This document shows positions 20,055-30,064 of a stretch of DNA of 64,000 bases, one piece after another. Numbering within the stretch: position 1 is the first letter of the stretch; every line of letters starts with the position of its first letter. Position numbers and translations under genes: made by a program. Under the pieces are notes generated by a model. That model was not told the origin of the DNA. It did not search any database and saw only the letters and a list, made by a program, of their open reading frames with translations. The DNA is from CBCOTE01 sp965112965 (GTDB lineage Bacteria; Desulfobacterota; Desulfovibrionia; Desulfovibrionales; Desulfovibrionaceae): the NCBI GenBank assembly GCA_965112965.1, contig CBCOTE010000006.1:1-64000 (forward strand), in the 5' to 3' direction.

Positions 20055-21557
20055 ATGCCTTATACGCCGGATTATGATATGACTAACATATATACTGTTC
20101 GGGAACTCACTGAACGTCTTAAGCAGGTAGTGGAAGTCGAATTCCCATTTGTCTGGGTGCGGGGACAGGTCTCCAATCTGGTCCAGCCAGCTTCAGGGCA
20201 TATTTATTTTTCTCTTAAGGATGAGGATGCCATATTATCTGTAGTCTGGTTCCGAAGTATCCAGCAGCAGCGCGTCACCCGGGAGCGGGTGGACCTGCTC
20301 ACCGGCGAGATATTCGGTGGCAATTTTAGACATAGCTCCGGCAGTGGTTTTGGAGGATATAGTGGCTTATTTGCCAGCTTATTGCCTGGCCCAGATTCCG
20401 ATGTAATTTTGGCTAATGGCCAGGAGGTAATTATCTCGGGGCGGCTGACCGTATATCCACCTCGGGGCAGTTGTCAGTTAGTAGCTGAGAGTATTGAGGA
20501 CGTGGGCCTAGGCCGGATGCACTTAGAGCTAGAAGCGCAAAAGCGACGTTATGCGGCTTTGGGATACTTCGACCAAGAGCGCAAGCGGTCATTGCCAGTT
20601 TCACCAATTCAGGTAGCGGTAGTTACCGCGGCTACGGGCGCAGCTTGGCAGGATTTCATACGTATTGCAGGTGAACGTGGTGCCGGGGCAGCTATTCGGC
20701 TTTATCCTACCCCAGTGCAAGGAGAATCCGCGCCTGCAAGCATTGTTCAGGCCATGGCCGATGCTGTTACCGAAGGCTTCGGTCAGGTGCTCGTACTTAT
20801 TCGTGGTGGTGGTTCATTAGAGGATCTATGGGCCTTCAATACCGCCCTGGTGGTTGAAGCTGTATTTCGGTCGCCGTTACCTGTACTAGCTGGCATTGGC
20901 CATGAGGTAGACGTCAGTATTTCCGATATGGTAGCCGACGTCCGGGCGGCTACGCCCAGCCACGCAGCGCAGTTGCTCTGGCCTGAGCGTAATATGCTCG
21001 TTCAGAGACTGGATACCCTAGAAATTGAACTGGACCGTGTTTTTGGACAATATGGGAAGATCCGGCAGGAACAACTGGCGGCCTTAGCCCGCGTCCTCAT
21101 TTGGCTTTCCCCAGCACAAAGCCTGGAGCGAATGATTGAGCGATTGGAAGTGGCCGATAAACGGCTAGAGATGGTCTGGTGCCGGCGCTTAGAGTGGCAT
21201 AAGGTCGGCTTAATTGCAGTGGTCAGCCGTCTAACTGCTGCGGCCTACGGACCGTCGCGGCTGGGTAGTTTGAGTGCCCGACTGGCTAGCCTGACCGGCC
21301 GTCTAACCGTGGCTGGAGAAGCTGGCTTAACTCGTTGTGCCGTGACCATAGAAGGTCTTGCAGCCCGGCTAATTGGTTTGGATCCTTGCGCTCCCTTAGC
21401 TCGTGGCTATAGTCTTATATGGCATGTCAATAAGGGCTGCTTTCTACGGAGCGCCCAAGATGCTGCCCCTGGTGATTACGTGGATATAGAGCTGGCCGAT
21501 GGCCGGCTAGGAGCCCTAGTCAAGAGTATTTTTCCGATTCCATCCTCACATTCTTAA
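20055..21557 (+). CDS. xseA: Exodeoxyribonuclease VII large subunit
   Basis: Catalytic subunit of exonuclease VII, which degrades single-stranded DNA in both directions. The N-terminal OB-fold is seen as VWVRGQVSN and SGHIYFSLKD (about residues 33-60). The nuclease domain contains VVTAATGAAWQDF and the conserved LIRGGGSLEDLWAFN near 250-264, then GIGHEVDVSISD. A long helical region follows. The chosen ATG at 20055 gives eight extra residues; the ATG at 20079 (MTNIYTV) is an equally good start and neither has a strong ribosome-binding site. A 118-base T-rich gap separates it from proS. It is followed after 11 bases by xseB. Confidence 0.93.
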   Translation: MPYTPDYDMTNIYTVRELTERLKQVVEVEFPFVWVRGQVSNLVQPASGHIYFSLKDEDAILSVVWFRSIQQQRVTRERVDLLTGEIFGGNFRHSSGSGFGGYSGLFASLLPGPDSDVILANGQEVIISGRLTVYPPRGSCQLVAESIEDVGLGRMHLELEAQKRRYAALGYFDQERKRSLPVSPIQVAVVTAATGAAWQDFIRIAGERGAGAAIRLYPTPVQGESAPASIVQAMADAVTEGFGQVLVLIRGGGSLEDLWAFNTALVVEAVFRSPLPVLAGIGHEVDVSISDMVADVRAATPSHAAQLLWPERNMLVQRLDTLEIELDRVFGQYGKIRQEQLAALARVLIWLSPAQSLERMIERLEVADKRLEMVWCRRLEWHKVGLIAVVSRLTAAAYGPSRLGSLSARLASLTGRLTVAGEAGLTRCAVTIEGLAARLIGLDPCAPLARGYSLIWHVNKGCFLRSAQDAAPGDYVDIELADGRLGALVKSIFPIPSSHS

Positions 21558-21568
21558 AGGATCATAAT

Positions 21569-21859
21569 ATGGCTAAAAAGTTGGTGGATTTTGAAAACGG
21601 TTTAGCTCGGCTACAGGAGATCGTGATTGCCCTGGAAGGGCCAAGCTTGCCTTTAGAACGGGGCGTGGCCCTGTATAAGGAAGGCCTACTTATGGTGGAG
21701 GCCTGTCGTGAGCGGTTGGAAAAGGCCCAGCTAGAAATTAGTGTGTTCAAGGGTGAAGTGTCCGAGGCTGTAGCTGTTGGTTCTCTCCTAAGTACTGTTG
21801 CCGTTACGACCACCATGCCTGACGTAACCGCTAGTAGTGACCTAGATGTGGAGAAGTAG
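21569..21859 (+). CDS. xseB: Exodeoxyribonuclease VII small subunit
   Basis: Small helical partner that binds the helical arm of XseA. The 96-residue sequence has the family pattern: FENGLARLQEIVIALE, then PLERGVALYKEGL, then a helix rich in Glu and Lys. The extra 30 residues at the C-terminus are low in conserved features. It lies 11 bases after xseA with AAAGGAT before the ATG, and three bases before ispA, so the genes form one operon. Confidence 0.92.
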   Translation: MAKKLVDFENGLARLQEIVIALEGPSLPLERGVALYKEGLLMVEACRERLEKAQLEISVFKGEVSEAVAVGSLLSTVAVTTTMPDVTASSDLDVEK

Positions 21860-21862
21860 GAC

Positions 21863-22795
21863 ATGGCTGATACTCATTCCCATCATATGTTCGCGGACGA
21901 CCTGAGAAATTTTACAGCGTTCATGGCAGTTTTAGCTGCCCGAGGATGCGAAGTCGAGGCGTTCTTAGCTGGTTGCCTTAAAGACCGGGATATTCCTCCC
22001 CGCCTATTAGAAGCCATGGAATATAGCTTATTAGCCGGAGGCAAACGGATCCGGCCTGTGCTTTGCTGCACCACTGCTGAGCTATATGGCTTAGCCCGGG
22101 CTGAGGTGCTGCCATTCGCTTGCGGTATGGAACTAATCCATACCTACTCCCTGGTGCATGACGACCTGCCGGCTATGGATGACGATGACATGCGGCGTGG
22201 AAAACCATCCAATCATAAAATGTTCGGCGATGCTCTGGCAATTCTGGCCGGTGATGGACTACTCATCGAGGCTTTCAGGATTATGGCCCAAAGTGACCTG
22301 CCTGCCTGTCGCGTGCTGTCTGCTTTGGTCGAGGTGGTGGCTGGTACTGGTGCTACTGGCATGGTGGGCGGCCAGGCTATCGATATGGATTTTACCGGCC
22401 GCTCTGGCGTATCTCTGGATGAGCTGCAGGACATGCATCGTCGAAAAACTGGGTCGTTTGTCGCCTGCGCCTGTGTGGCTGGCGTACTGTTAGCCGGTGC
22501 CGATGCTACGGCTGTGGCTCGCCTGCGTGCCTATGGAGCAGCCATTGGCGTGGCTTTTCAGATCACGGATGACATCCTCGACGAGGTGGGCGACGAAAAA
22601 ATTCTTGGCAAACCTGTGGGCAGCGACCGCGAGCATGGTAAAGCCACCTACCCTTCCTTGATAGGGCTAGCCGGGAGCTGCGCCATGGCCGAGCGGTACG
22701 TAACTGAGGCCCTGGCCTGTCTGGATGGGGAAGTGGGCGAGGCGGCAGCCTTTCTGGTTGACTTGGCTCGCTACATTTTAGTGCGTGCCCATTGA
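21863..22795 (+). CDS. ispA: Polyprenyl synthetase (farnesyl/geranyl diphosphate synthase)
   Basis: Condenses IPP with allylic diphosphates to make the C15 (or C10/C20) precursor of quinones and undecaprenyl carriers. The first aspartate-rich motif is DDLPAMDDDD starting at Asp100, and the second is DDILDEVGD near 234. Residues GGKRIRP at 59-65 bind IPP. The chain has 310 residues, close to the usual 295-300, with a slightly longer N-terminus. Chain length is set by residues before the first motif; the spacing here fits the bacterial FPP synthase type, but product length is an inference. It is linked to xseB and dxs as in many proteobacteria. Confidence 0.94.
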   Translation: MADTHSHHMFADDLRNFTAFMAVLAARGCEVEAFLAGCLKDRDIPPRLLEAMEYSLLAGGKRIRPVLCCTTAELYGLARAEVLPFACGMELIHTYSLVHDDLPAMDDDDMRRGKPSNHKMFGDALAILAGDGLLIEAFRIMAQSDLPACRVLSALVEVVAGTGATGMVGGQAIDMDFTGRSGVSLDELQDMHRRKTGSFVACACVAGVLLAGADATAVARLRAYGAAIGVAFQITDDILDEVGDEKILGKPVGSDREHGKATYPSLIGLAGSCAMAERYVTEALACLDGEVGEAAAFLVDLARYILVRAH

Positions 22796-22828
22796 CGACC
22801 TGTCGTTGTTATATCTCTAGGAATTTTT

Positions 22829-24760
22829 ATGACTGAACAACCAGGTTTAATTTTTTCCATTCTGCCGTATATTAATTCTCCGGCTGATGTGGCTGTTTTA
22901 GAGTCTACAGATCTTGTCCGTTTGGCTGAGGAGCTGCGTCAAACCATCATCACCACGGTTTCTGCTACAGGTGGACACTTGGCGCCCTCCCTGGGTGTAG
23001 TGGAGCTGACTCTGGCTCTAGCTAAGGCCTTCCATTTTGACGGGAACAAGGCTGATCGGCTCATTTGGGATGTTGGTCATCAGGCTTATGCCTGGAAGTT
23101 GCTCACTGGCCGACGCGATGTTTTTTCCACTCTGCGCACTTTAGGTGGTATTTCGGGTTTTCCCAAGATGACTGAGAGCCCCTACGACTACTTCGGTGTG
23201 GGCCATTCTTCTACGTCCATATCCGCGGCCTTGGGTCTGGCTATGGGCCGTGACCTGAATGCTAAGCAGAACCATGTTATTGCGATCATCGGCGATGGAT
23301 CTATGACTGCCGGCTTGGCTTTTGAGGGCCTGAATCAGGCCGGGCACATGGGTCGTAAGATCCTAGTAGTGCTCAATGATAACGAGATGTCCATTTCCCG
23401 TAATGTGGGCGCTTTATCTTCTTTCCTTTCGCGTAAGATGTCCCATCGTTGGATCAAGCGTTTTAAGCGTGAGGCAGAATACTGGCTCAAACATATCCCA
23501 GCGGTGGGTGACGACATGGCCGAATATCTGCGTCGCAGCGAGGCCTCATTCAAGAGTTTTGTTACTCCTGGCATGCTTTTCGAGGCTTTTCATTTTAACT
23601 ACTTAGGCCCTATTGATGGTCATAATCTGGATCAGTTAGTGGATGTTTTCGAGCAAGTACGTCATCTGGATGGCGCTCATCTGGTGCATGTGCTTACTCG
23701 CAAGGGCAAGGGTTACGGCCCAGCCGAAAGTAATCCCACTTATTTTCATGGAGTTGGCTGCTTTGAACCCGAAACCGGCAATGCTCAAAAGATTTTAGAC
23801 GCGATACAGTTGCCTACCTATACTGAAGTTTTTGGCCAAACTCTATGCCAGCTTGCGGCCACTGACTTGACCATCGTTGCCATAACTGCAGCCATGCCTG
23901 AGGGTACTGGGCTGGTTTGTTTCTCTGAGCGTTTTCCCGAACGTTTTGTGGACGTCGGCATTTGTGAACAGCACGCCGTGACTTTCGCTGCCGGCTTAGC
24001 CTTGGAGGGCTATAAGCCCGTGGTCGCGATTTATTCAACTTTTTTGCAGCGATCCTATGACCAGATCGTGCATGATGTCTGCCTGCAAGGACTGGACGTA
24101 ACTTTTTGCTTGGATAGGGGTGGTTTAGTAGGCGAAGACGGGCCCACACATCATGGTGCTTTTGATTTCTCCTTTCTGCGGCATATCCCAGGCCTGATGC
24201 TCATGGCACCGCGGGATGAAGTCGAATTACAAGACTTACTGATCACGGCCATCGCTCATCCGGGTCCGGCGGCTATCCGGTACCCTCGCGGGGTGGGCAT
24301 AGGAAGGCAGCTGCGTAAGATGCCGCGTTTGATGTCTATCGGGGAAGGAGAACTGCTGCGGAGAGGTAAGGATGGGATTATCGTAGCTATAGGTAGCAGG
24401 GTACACCCGAGCCTGACCGCAGCTGATGAATTGGCCGTGGAACAAGGGCTAGAGCTGGCGGTGTTCGATGCACGTTTTGTTAAGCCGTTGCCGGTGACGC
24501 AACTACTTGATTTAACCTGTCGTTTTGACCGTTGGGTGCTGGTCGAAGAAAATGTTTTGGCCGGTGGTTTTTCCTCGGCAGTGCTGGAGCTGATGGCCGA
24601 CCGTAATCTGTTGGTGACAGGTAAGCACATCTGTCGGGTGGGTCTACCCGATGCCTTTGTGGAGCATGGGGCGCAGCAGGCCATTAGGCAGCGCCTGGGC
24701 TTGGATAAGGACGGGATCAAGCGTGCTGCGTTGGCGTTGTTTAGGCAGTATCCGGCATAA
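22829..24760 (+). CDS. dxs: 1-Deoxy-D-xylulose-5-phosphate synthase
   Basis: First MEP-pathway enzyme, a thiamine-diphosphate-dependent condensation of pyruvate and glyceraldehyde 3-phosphate. The TPP motif GDGSMTAGLAFEGLN is near 154-168. Other conserved blocks are GHQAYAWKLLTGR, HDVCLQGLDVTF and DRGGLVGEDGPTHHG. The C-terminal transketolase domain is complete, and 643 residues is normal. The start follows CTAGGAATTTTT. It is the last gene of the ispG-dxs run; a G9 tract follows at 24783-24791 and no clear terminator is visible. Confidence 0.96.
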   Translation: MTEQPGLIFSILPYINSPADVAVLESTDLVRLAEELRQTIITTVSATGGHLAPSLGVVELTLALAKAFHFDGNKADRLIWDVGHQAYAWKLLTGRRDVFSTLRTLGGISGFPKMTESPYDYFGVGHSSTSISAALGLAMGRDLNAKQNHVIAIIGDGSMTAGLAFEGLNQAGHMGRKILVVLNDNEMSISRNVGALSSFLSRKMSHRWIKRFKREAEYWLKHIPAVGDDMAEYLRRSEASFKSFVTPGMLFEAFHFNYLGPIDGHNLDQLVDVFEQVRHLDGAHLVHVLTRKGKGYGPAESNPTYFHGVGCFEPETGNAQKILDAIQLPTYTEVFGQTLCQLAATDLTIVAITAAMPEGTGLVCFSERFPERFVDVGICEQHAVTFAAGLALEGYKPVVAIYSTFLQRSYDQIVHDVCLQGLDVTFCLDRGGLVGEDGPTHHGAFDFSFLRHIPGLMLMAPRDEVELQDLLITAIAHPGPAAIRYPRGVGIGRQLRKMPRLMSIGEGELLRRGKDGIIVAIGSRVHPSLTAADELAVEQGLELAVFDARFVKPLPVTQLLDLTCRFDRWVLVEENVLAGGFSSAVLELMADRNLLVTGKHICRVGLPDAFVEHGAQQAIRQRLGLDKDGIKRAALALFRQYPA

Positions 24761-27318
24761 CCCAGCCAATCATATGGTCCTTGGGGGGGGGTATCAAGTG
24801 TGTCATATTTTTTTTAACCGAGCGACCTCCTGACCTGTAGTTTGCGGAGTAGTTTTTTGATCACGGTAGTCTTGGGTAAGAATTTGTTTGAGGCAAATGG
24901 CTGTGGCTTTATAGCTCGCTAACTGCTGGCTATAATAAGCTAGCAATTTAACCTTATATGGTCGTGTTTGGCTGCAGCACCATTAAAATTTAGCCTCCCT
25001 TTTGCTCTCATTTGGTATCTTTATAATCATAGTTTAGAGTATGCTAGGTATTTCTGTACACTTTTTTCACCTCCTATATGTTATATGCTAAACTAAGCGC
25101 TGGGTGTCATTTCTTTTTATGCGGTTTAGTATAGAATATATATAGTTCTGTTTGTCTATGCTGCTCAAGTCGTCAGTGGCTAGCCGTTGGTAATATAGTT
25201 TATCGATCTCTTCGAACCGTCTTCAATGGTTAAATATGACCTGAGAGAGCTGCAGGTGAGCTATTGCTCTAGCTCGTTAAGGTGTAATCTTTGTGATGCC
25301 GATTTTAGGACTATAATTCGTGCCTTCTGATTATGGAAAGCTAGATTGACAATATAGTCTTTTTTTCTTCAAGTCTAAGATTGCTATGATTGGGTAAAAA
25401 TACGTCACCAGTGAAAATTGGTGAGTCTGTAGTTTTTTGAGATTATCGCTTATATGGCGGCATAGCAATTGTGCTCCTTGGTCAGGCAAGGCAAGCCAGA
25501 TAATATGCTAGCTAATTAAAGTTAGGTCGAAAGATCTGGCTTCTTCTAGGAGAATAATGCTCCATGTATGACCAGCATTTCGGGAGGCTGTGGAATTGGA
25601 GTTGATGATGACCTTGATAGTGTTTAGAGGTACAAAATATAAAAAAATATATTAACGTTGACTGGAACGTAGTGAAAAAAAACTGAGTATATTGTAATCC
25701 CGCAAACGTAAAAAACATAATGGTCAAAAAAAAGTAAGGTAAATCTGACCCAATGGCGTAAGCATGGTGCAGATAGGTTTTGGTGTGCCAATATTACTTT
25801 CTTGAATAAGCCGGTGATACTCTGTACTTTTTTTTGAATAGATGACTAATCTATTCTTTTTAGCTTTCTTAGTCGTTTAAAGGGTATAGTTAGTTATTCT
25901 TAGCTTTTGAGTGTTTTTTTAAGCCGCCGGGGTGAGTGCCCTTTATTCTGCTCAACTTTAAAGATACAAGGCTTGCTTATAAATGGAAGCAAAAATAAAC
26001 ATCGATGCTGTTAAAGTGCTAAAAAGTGTGGACGGGCAGGTAGTTCTGGTGCGTGTGACCTTGGGCTAAAGGCGGCCCAGGAGGATGCAGTGCGCGGCGC
26101 TAGCGTCATTTAACTAGTTCGTAAATTTTGTTCCCATATATAGCGGAGTTGACTATGACTAGTATGACCTCAGTCTTTAGACCTATCGGTGCAGATTATG
26201 GAGCATGATGGCAAAGTCGGTCGCCGGATTTAGTATTCTGTCGTTATAGAGTGATGGCATGGTTACGATCAGACACTGAAGTCGGTCGTAGGTTAGGTAC
26301 TAGTTGTGATAATGAATATCTATCCGGTATAGATATGCGGCTTGGCCTAGTCTAAAAGAAGCGCGGCAGATGGAGCGGTGGGGTTTGGTGTGCCGGGACA
26401 ACAGTGAGATATAAGATGTCAACCAGATATAGATATGATTGATTTTGGCAGGGTAGAAAGGACAGTAGTGGTGGGTGCGATCATTCAGGAGGTTTTCGTA
26501 GATCGGCACAGATCTACGTGAAGATATTACCGTTTTTAAAAAAAGAAGCAGTCCTATTCCAAAGGCAGGTCGGGAGATTCTACAGTATATAATCGATTAA
26601 TATTTTTTTAGATCGGAGCGCCAAGGACGGCGCCTTGGTGTCCTTCTTAGCTATACTATACCTACCGCGGTCTTGTATGACATGACTGGCTGGTTTTTTG
26701 ATGTTATTTTTTAAAGAATTCTCTGTTGGCCTTCTAATGGGGCCGTTGCCATAGCCATTGTATTGAACTAGACTTGCTGACTTCGGCTCTGCCGCATATC
26801 ATCTAGATTACCATGATATCGGTGGGTATAGTTTCATGATCTTTGGTGACGGTGTCAGCTTTTGGACCAGTTTAATGTGTAAATATTTTAGCCTGTCCGA
26901 CACTATAGCCTTTGACCTATAATTTTTTGTCGTATTTGGATGCCTGGGCGTTTCAATGTCGCCGTACTGCTGTCCCTTCTGTCCTAGAATGAACAATGTC
27001 TGAAGTCCTAGAAACCAGTCATTGCAGGTAGCAACAATATCGCATTCTAAAAATTTATACCACGGTGAAAGATAGGAAAATGGCTGGTAGCCATTATTTA
27101 GACGCGGCTGCAGAGAATATTTTGGGAAGCGTACCAGCTGCTCATCTATGCAGTAAAGGCAATACTATACACTGCATAGAATGGCTAAACATACTATCAG
27201 TTGCAGTTGTCGCGCATAGATATGTTATATTTGCGGTAACGTATGGTGTTTTCGAACTATAGGAAGTCTCACGTGGTTCACTTACACTTTATTGGACTTT
27301 TAGGCTTAGATCGGCTGT
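24761..27318. other. 2.5 kb without a recognisable gene
   Basis: All frames are broken by stops. The only gene-like patch starts at the ATG at 25983: about 28 codons (MEAKINIDAVKVLK...), after which a shifted frame continues as LGLKAAQEDAVRGASVI to about 26110. It looks like the start of a frameshifted gene but I do not recognise the family. T-rich homopolymers are frequent. Confidence 0.4.
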
Positions 27319-28548
27319 TTAAGTCTGCCCTTGGGTGGACGGTCGAAGGGCTGTGACCAAAACATAAGCCTTGATACCTTTTTTCTCGCCGGTGAATCCT
27401 AGCTTTTCTTCAGTTGTGGCTTTGACATTGACCGAGGCTAGTGGCAACATTAACAGTTGGGATAGGTTAGCTTTGATATGTAAGCTCCAAGGAGCGATTT
27501 TTGGGATTTGCGCCACCAGGGTACAGTCCACATGGGCTAGCTCGATCCCGACTTTTCGTACGTCGTGGAGAATCTCGTTGACTAAGGTAGCGCTTTCTAT
27601 GTTCTCTAAAGTCGGATTAGATTCAGGAAAGCGACCGCCGATGTCACCTCCACCGATCAGGCCCAGCAGAGCGTCGGCCAGGGCGTGTAGGAGTACGTCG
27701 CCATCGGAATGGGCTATAATTTCTGGTCCGCCTGGAATGGGTACACCGCCTAGTTTAAGCGGTCTGCCTAGTCCGTAGCGGTGTACGTCGTAACCCATGC
27801 TTGTACATGGGAGTAACCGTGGAGATGGTATGACTGGGGCGAGTAGGCGTAGATCGTCTATTGTGGTGATTTTTTGGTTAGTATTTTCACCTGGTACAAT
27901 ACGAACGGGTAGTCCTATGCGTTCTACCAGGCTAGCGTCATCGGTGGCGGTCCAGTTCGTTGCGGCGGCATAGGCAGTCTGTAGATCAGCCATAAGGAAG
28001 CCCTGTGGTGTCTGTACAGCATAGAGGTTTTCTTGGAGCATGGTTTCGCCTACATAATTGCCAATCAGGCGTTTGATGGTATCTTTAACTGGTATGGCCG
28101 GAATTACAGCCCGGGCGCCGGCATCTAAGCCTGCAATTATTCGAGCGGCTAGACTAACTGAAGCAAAAGGTCGGGCGGCGTCGTGTACCAGGACAAAGTC
28201 ATGGGCCCCGGCATTGGTATGCAATATGGCTAGGCCCGCGGCTACAGAATCTTGCCGTCGTTTGCCACCGGCTACGGCTTGCCATGGTAGGCCAATGGGC
28301 TCAATATTGTCTAATTTGGTCGTTAGATTATTGGCAGCTTCGAGTTCGTCAGCCGGGAATACAAAGATTAGTTCGTGCATTCGGGGTAGTTCGGCTAGGG
28401 TCCGAGCTGCGTGCCAGAACAGAGGCCGTTCTTTTAAGTTTAGGAACTGTTTGCGGGTACTCAGGCCGGCGGCTACTAGGCGGGAACTTGACCCAGCGGC
28501 GAGGAGAATAGCTCGAATAGGGGTGGTATTAGTCTTGGTGCAGGGCAC
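27319..28548 (-). CDS. ispDF: Bifunctional IspD/IspF (MEP cytidylyltransferase and MEcPP synthase)
   Basis: Fusion of the third and fifth MEP-pathway enzymes. The N-terminal IspD part (about 1-235) shows the CTP-binding AILLAAGSSSRL, GGKRRQDSV and VLVHDAARP. The C-terminal IspF part (about 248-409) begins MGYDVHRYG, with metal ligands in DVH and in IIAHSDGDVLLHA, and ends in the usual GEKKGIKAYVLV. Both halves look active. The apparent start is GTG, with no better in-frame ATG before the nucleotide-binding motif. It lies 124 bases downstream of the RNase P RNA gene on the same strand. Together with ispG, dxs and ispA, four MEP/isoprenoid loci lie within 12 kb. Confidence 0.95.
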   Translation of the reverse strand: MPCTKTNTTPIRAILLAAGSSSRLVAAGLSTRKQFLNLKERPLFWHAARTLAELPRMHELIFVFPADELEAANNLTTKLDNIEPIGLPWQAVAGGKRRQDSVAAGLAILHTNAGAHDFVLVHDAARPFASVSLAARIIAGLDAGARAVIPAIPVKDTIKRLIGNYVGETMLQENLYAVQTPQGFLMADLQTAYAAATNWTATDDASLVERIGLPVRIVPGENTNQKITTIDDLRLLAPVIPSPRLLPCTSMGYDVHRYGLGRPLKLGGVPIPGGPEIIAHSDGDVLLHALADALLGLIGGGDIGGRFPESNPTLENIESATLVNEILHDVRKVGIELAHVDCTLVAQIPKIAPWSLHIKANLSQLLMLPLASVNVKATTEEKLGFTGEKKGIKAYVLVTALRPSTQGQT

Positions 28549-28672
28549 GGGTAGTCTAGTTATAAAGTTGTTAATTAGTGATTTCTTACGGGCTTAATAC
28601 GACGACATAGTAAAAAAATATGTCACAAAGATAAACTGCTCATAAAAAATATGGACAGGGATATATCAATAT

Positions 28673-29056
28673 GAGGAGCCGGACTGTAAGTCGGGTTCTG
28701 TTCCCTGAGTGTAGAGCTTAAGGGTGACCATCATTCCTCTAGGGTCCAGGATTGCTCCTAGCCTCTAGCAACCTACCCGGGGACTCGGCCGGGCCGGCCT
28801 CATGCGTCCCTCTATTTGGTCTTGCGCCGGACGGGGTTTACCGAGCTTGCCGCGTCGCCGCGGTAACTGGTGGGCTTTTACCCCACCATTTCACCCTTGC
28901 CTGCAGAATTGACGACTCTGCGTTGGCGGTTTATTTTCTGTGGCACTGTCCAAGGGTTACTCCTTCTGGATGTTATCCAGCGCCCTGCCCTGTGGCGCCC
29001 GGACTTTCCTCCCCGGGCCCCAAAGGCCCGCGGCGATGGTCCATCCGACTCCTCAC
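28673..29056 (-). ncRNA. rnpB: RNase P RNA (bacterial class A)
   Basis: Catalytic RNA that trims the 5' leader of pre-tRNAs. Read on the minus strand, the 5' end GAGGAGUCGGAUGGACCAUC leads into the universal GAGGAAAGUCCGGGC block. A middle segment with GGGUAAAAGCCCACC follows, then AGAGGAAUGAUGGUC. The 3' end, ACAGAACCCGACUUACAG followed by UCCGGCUCCUC, pairs back to the start. All conserved core regions are present and the length of about 384 nt is right for type A. A near-consensus promoter lies just upstream. It appears fully intact despite the eroded surroundings. Confidence 0.97.
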
Positions 29057-29062
29057 TAAAAA

Positions 29063-29091
29063 AAGATAATTTTTTTGCCTACAAAGGTCAA
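29063..29091 (-). promoter_or_regulatory. rnpB promoter
   Basis: On the minus strand, TTGACC (29086-29091) and TATCTT (29063-29068) are separated by exactly 17 bases. They place transcription start about seven bases later, at the 5' end of the mature RNase P RNA. The position makes this one of the better-supported promoters in the window. Confidence 0.75.
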
Positions 29092-29182
29092 AGATTTCTT
29101 TTGTTTCATGTATGGATTGCTTGGCGATAGCATCCGTATAAGTTTAGTTAATACCTTAAAAATAAATATTTTTTTTGATTAA

Positions 29183-29244
29183 GCCGTAGGGGCACGAGAT
29201 GATAAAAAAATATAAAATTTTTTATCATCTCGTGCCCCTACGGC
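29183..29244. terminator. 27-bp perfect inverted repeat, likely bidirectional terminator
   Basis: Arms 29183-29209 and 29218-29244 are exact reverse complements (outer GCCGTAGGGGCACGAGATG) around an 8-base AT loop. The inner pairs are A/T runs, giving a GC stem with a U tract on either strand. It lies 46 bases after the stop of the minus-strand zinc-ribbon gene and before the rnpB promoter, so it would isolate rnpB from read-through. Confidence 0.75.
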
Positions 29245-29289
29245 AAATATTCAGCTGCCCGACGAGTGGCGTAGGGCAAGGCCCGGTTG

Positions 29290-30027
29290 CTATGCCCCAG
29301 CAGGAGGGGTGAAATGTTCACACCAGTATATGAGGCGTTGGCAGTTTGGGCAGGATAGGATCTGCTGGCCTTTCTGGAGTTCAATGAAGCTTTGTGGGGG
29401 GATGGAGATGTGGCAGCCGGTACACATACCCTGGTCTACAGGTACTATGACTGGCGGAGTGAGTCGTGATCGGATAAACTCGTATCGTCCGAGTACGGGG
29501 ATGGGTACATTTTTGCCTGAAGCTTTGCGGTCCCAACTTAGGCGTTTAAGGCGGAATTGGGCATCGCTGGTGCGGGCGGTAAGTGAGGCCTGTTTATTAT
29601 CGAGCTGGATTTTGAGATCTAAGGCCGTGGCTTCGAGCTCGAATAGGACGGTCTCGTGGTGTTCAAGTTCGTCGGCTAGGGTAATTTTTTCTTCTTCGCG
29701 TAGGCGGTTGAGCTTTTCTAAACCGTCCATTTCGCGCATTATGGCATGGTATTCTTTGGTATTGGAGACCAGCATGAGTTTGTTTTTGCTTTTTTTGACT
29801 TTGAGGTTATCCTCTTCGATTTCATGCTCGAGATGGGAGCGTTGTTCCTTGAGTAAGGCGATTTTTTGTACCATTTGTGCCCTGTTAGCGTCTACTTTAT
29901 GCCAAGCTTCGTTTAGAGTTTCCACTTCTTTTGGTGCGGTTTCCAGGTCGCCGTTTAGCTGCAGAATTTCGGAATCAAGGCATTGCAACGCTACTAACTG
30001 CTCGATCTGTCTCAAATAAATACTCAT
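29290..30027 (-). CDS. Coiled-coil protein with C-terminal zinc ribbon (CT398/HP0958-like)
   Basis: A 245-residue soluble protein. Residues about 1-180 are strongly heptad-like, rich in Glu, Lys and Leu, and would form a long antiparallel coiled coil. The C-terminus has a four-cysteine zinc ribbon with MCTGCHISIPP near 200 and SCPNCQRLIYW near 226. This is the zf-RING_7 family, whose studied members include Helicobacter HP0958 (FlgZ), which binds RpoN and flagellin mRNA; in other bacteria the role is open. A strong AGGAGG lies before the ATG. It follows the Nif3-family gene by 37 bases on the same strand, forming an operon that ends at the inverted-repeat terminator. Confidence 0.85.
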   Translation of the reverse strand: MSIYLRQIEQLVALQCLDSEILQLNGDLETAPKEVETLNEAWHKVDANRAQMVQKIALLKEQRSHLEHEIEEDNLKVKKSKNKLMLVSNTKEYHAIMREMDGLEKLNRLREEEKITLADELEHHETVLFELEATALDLKIQLDNKQASLTARTSDAQFRLKRLSWDRKASGKNVPIPVLGRYEFIRSRLTPPVIVPVDQGMCTGCHISIPPQSFIELQKGQQILSCPNCQRLIYWCEHFTPPAGA

Positions 30028-30064
30028 GCAATATCCTCCTGAAAAAATATTGTTGGCGCCTCAA

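Noticed and set aside
28752..29130. Open frames across the RNase P RNA
   Set aside because: The stretch is fully explained by the rnpB RNA; the frames are incidental.
29309..30019. 236-codon plus-strand frame opposite the zinc-ribbon gene
   Set aside because: Antisense shadow of a clearly conserved coiled-coil/zinc-ribbon protein.
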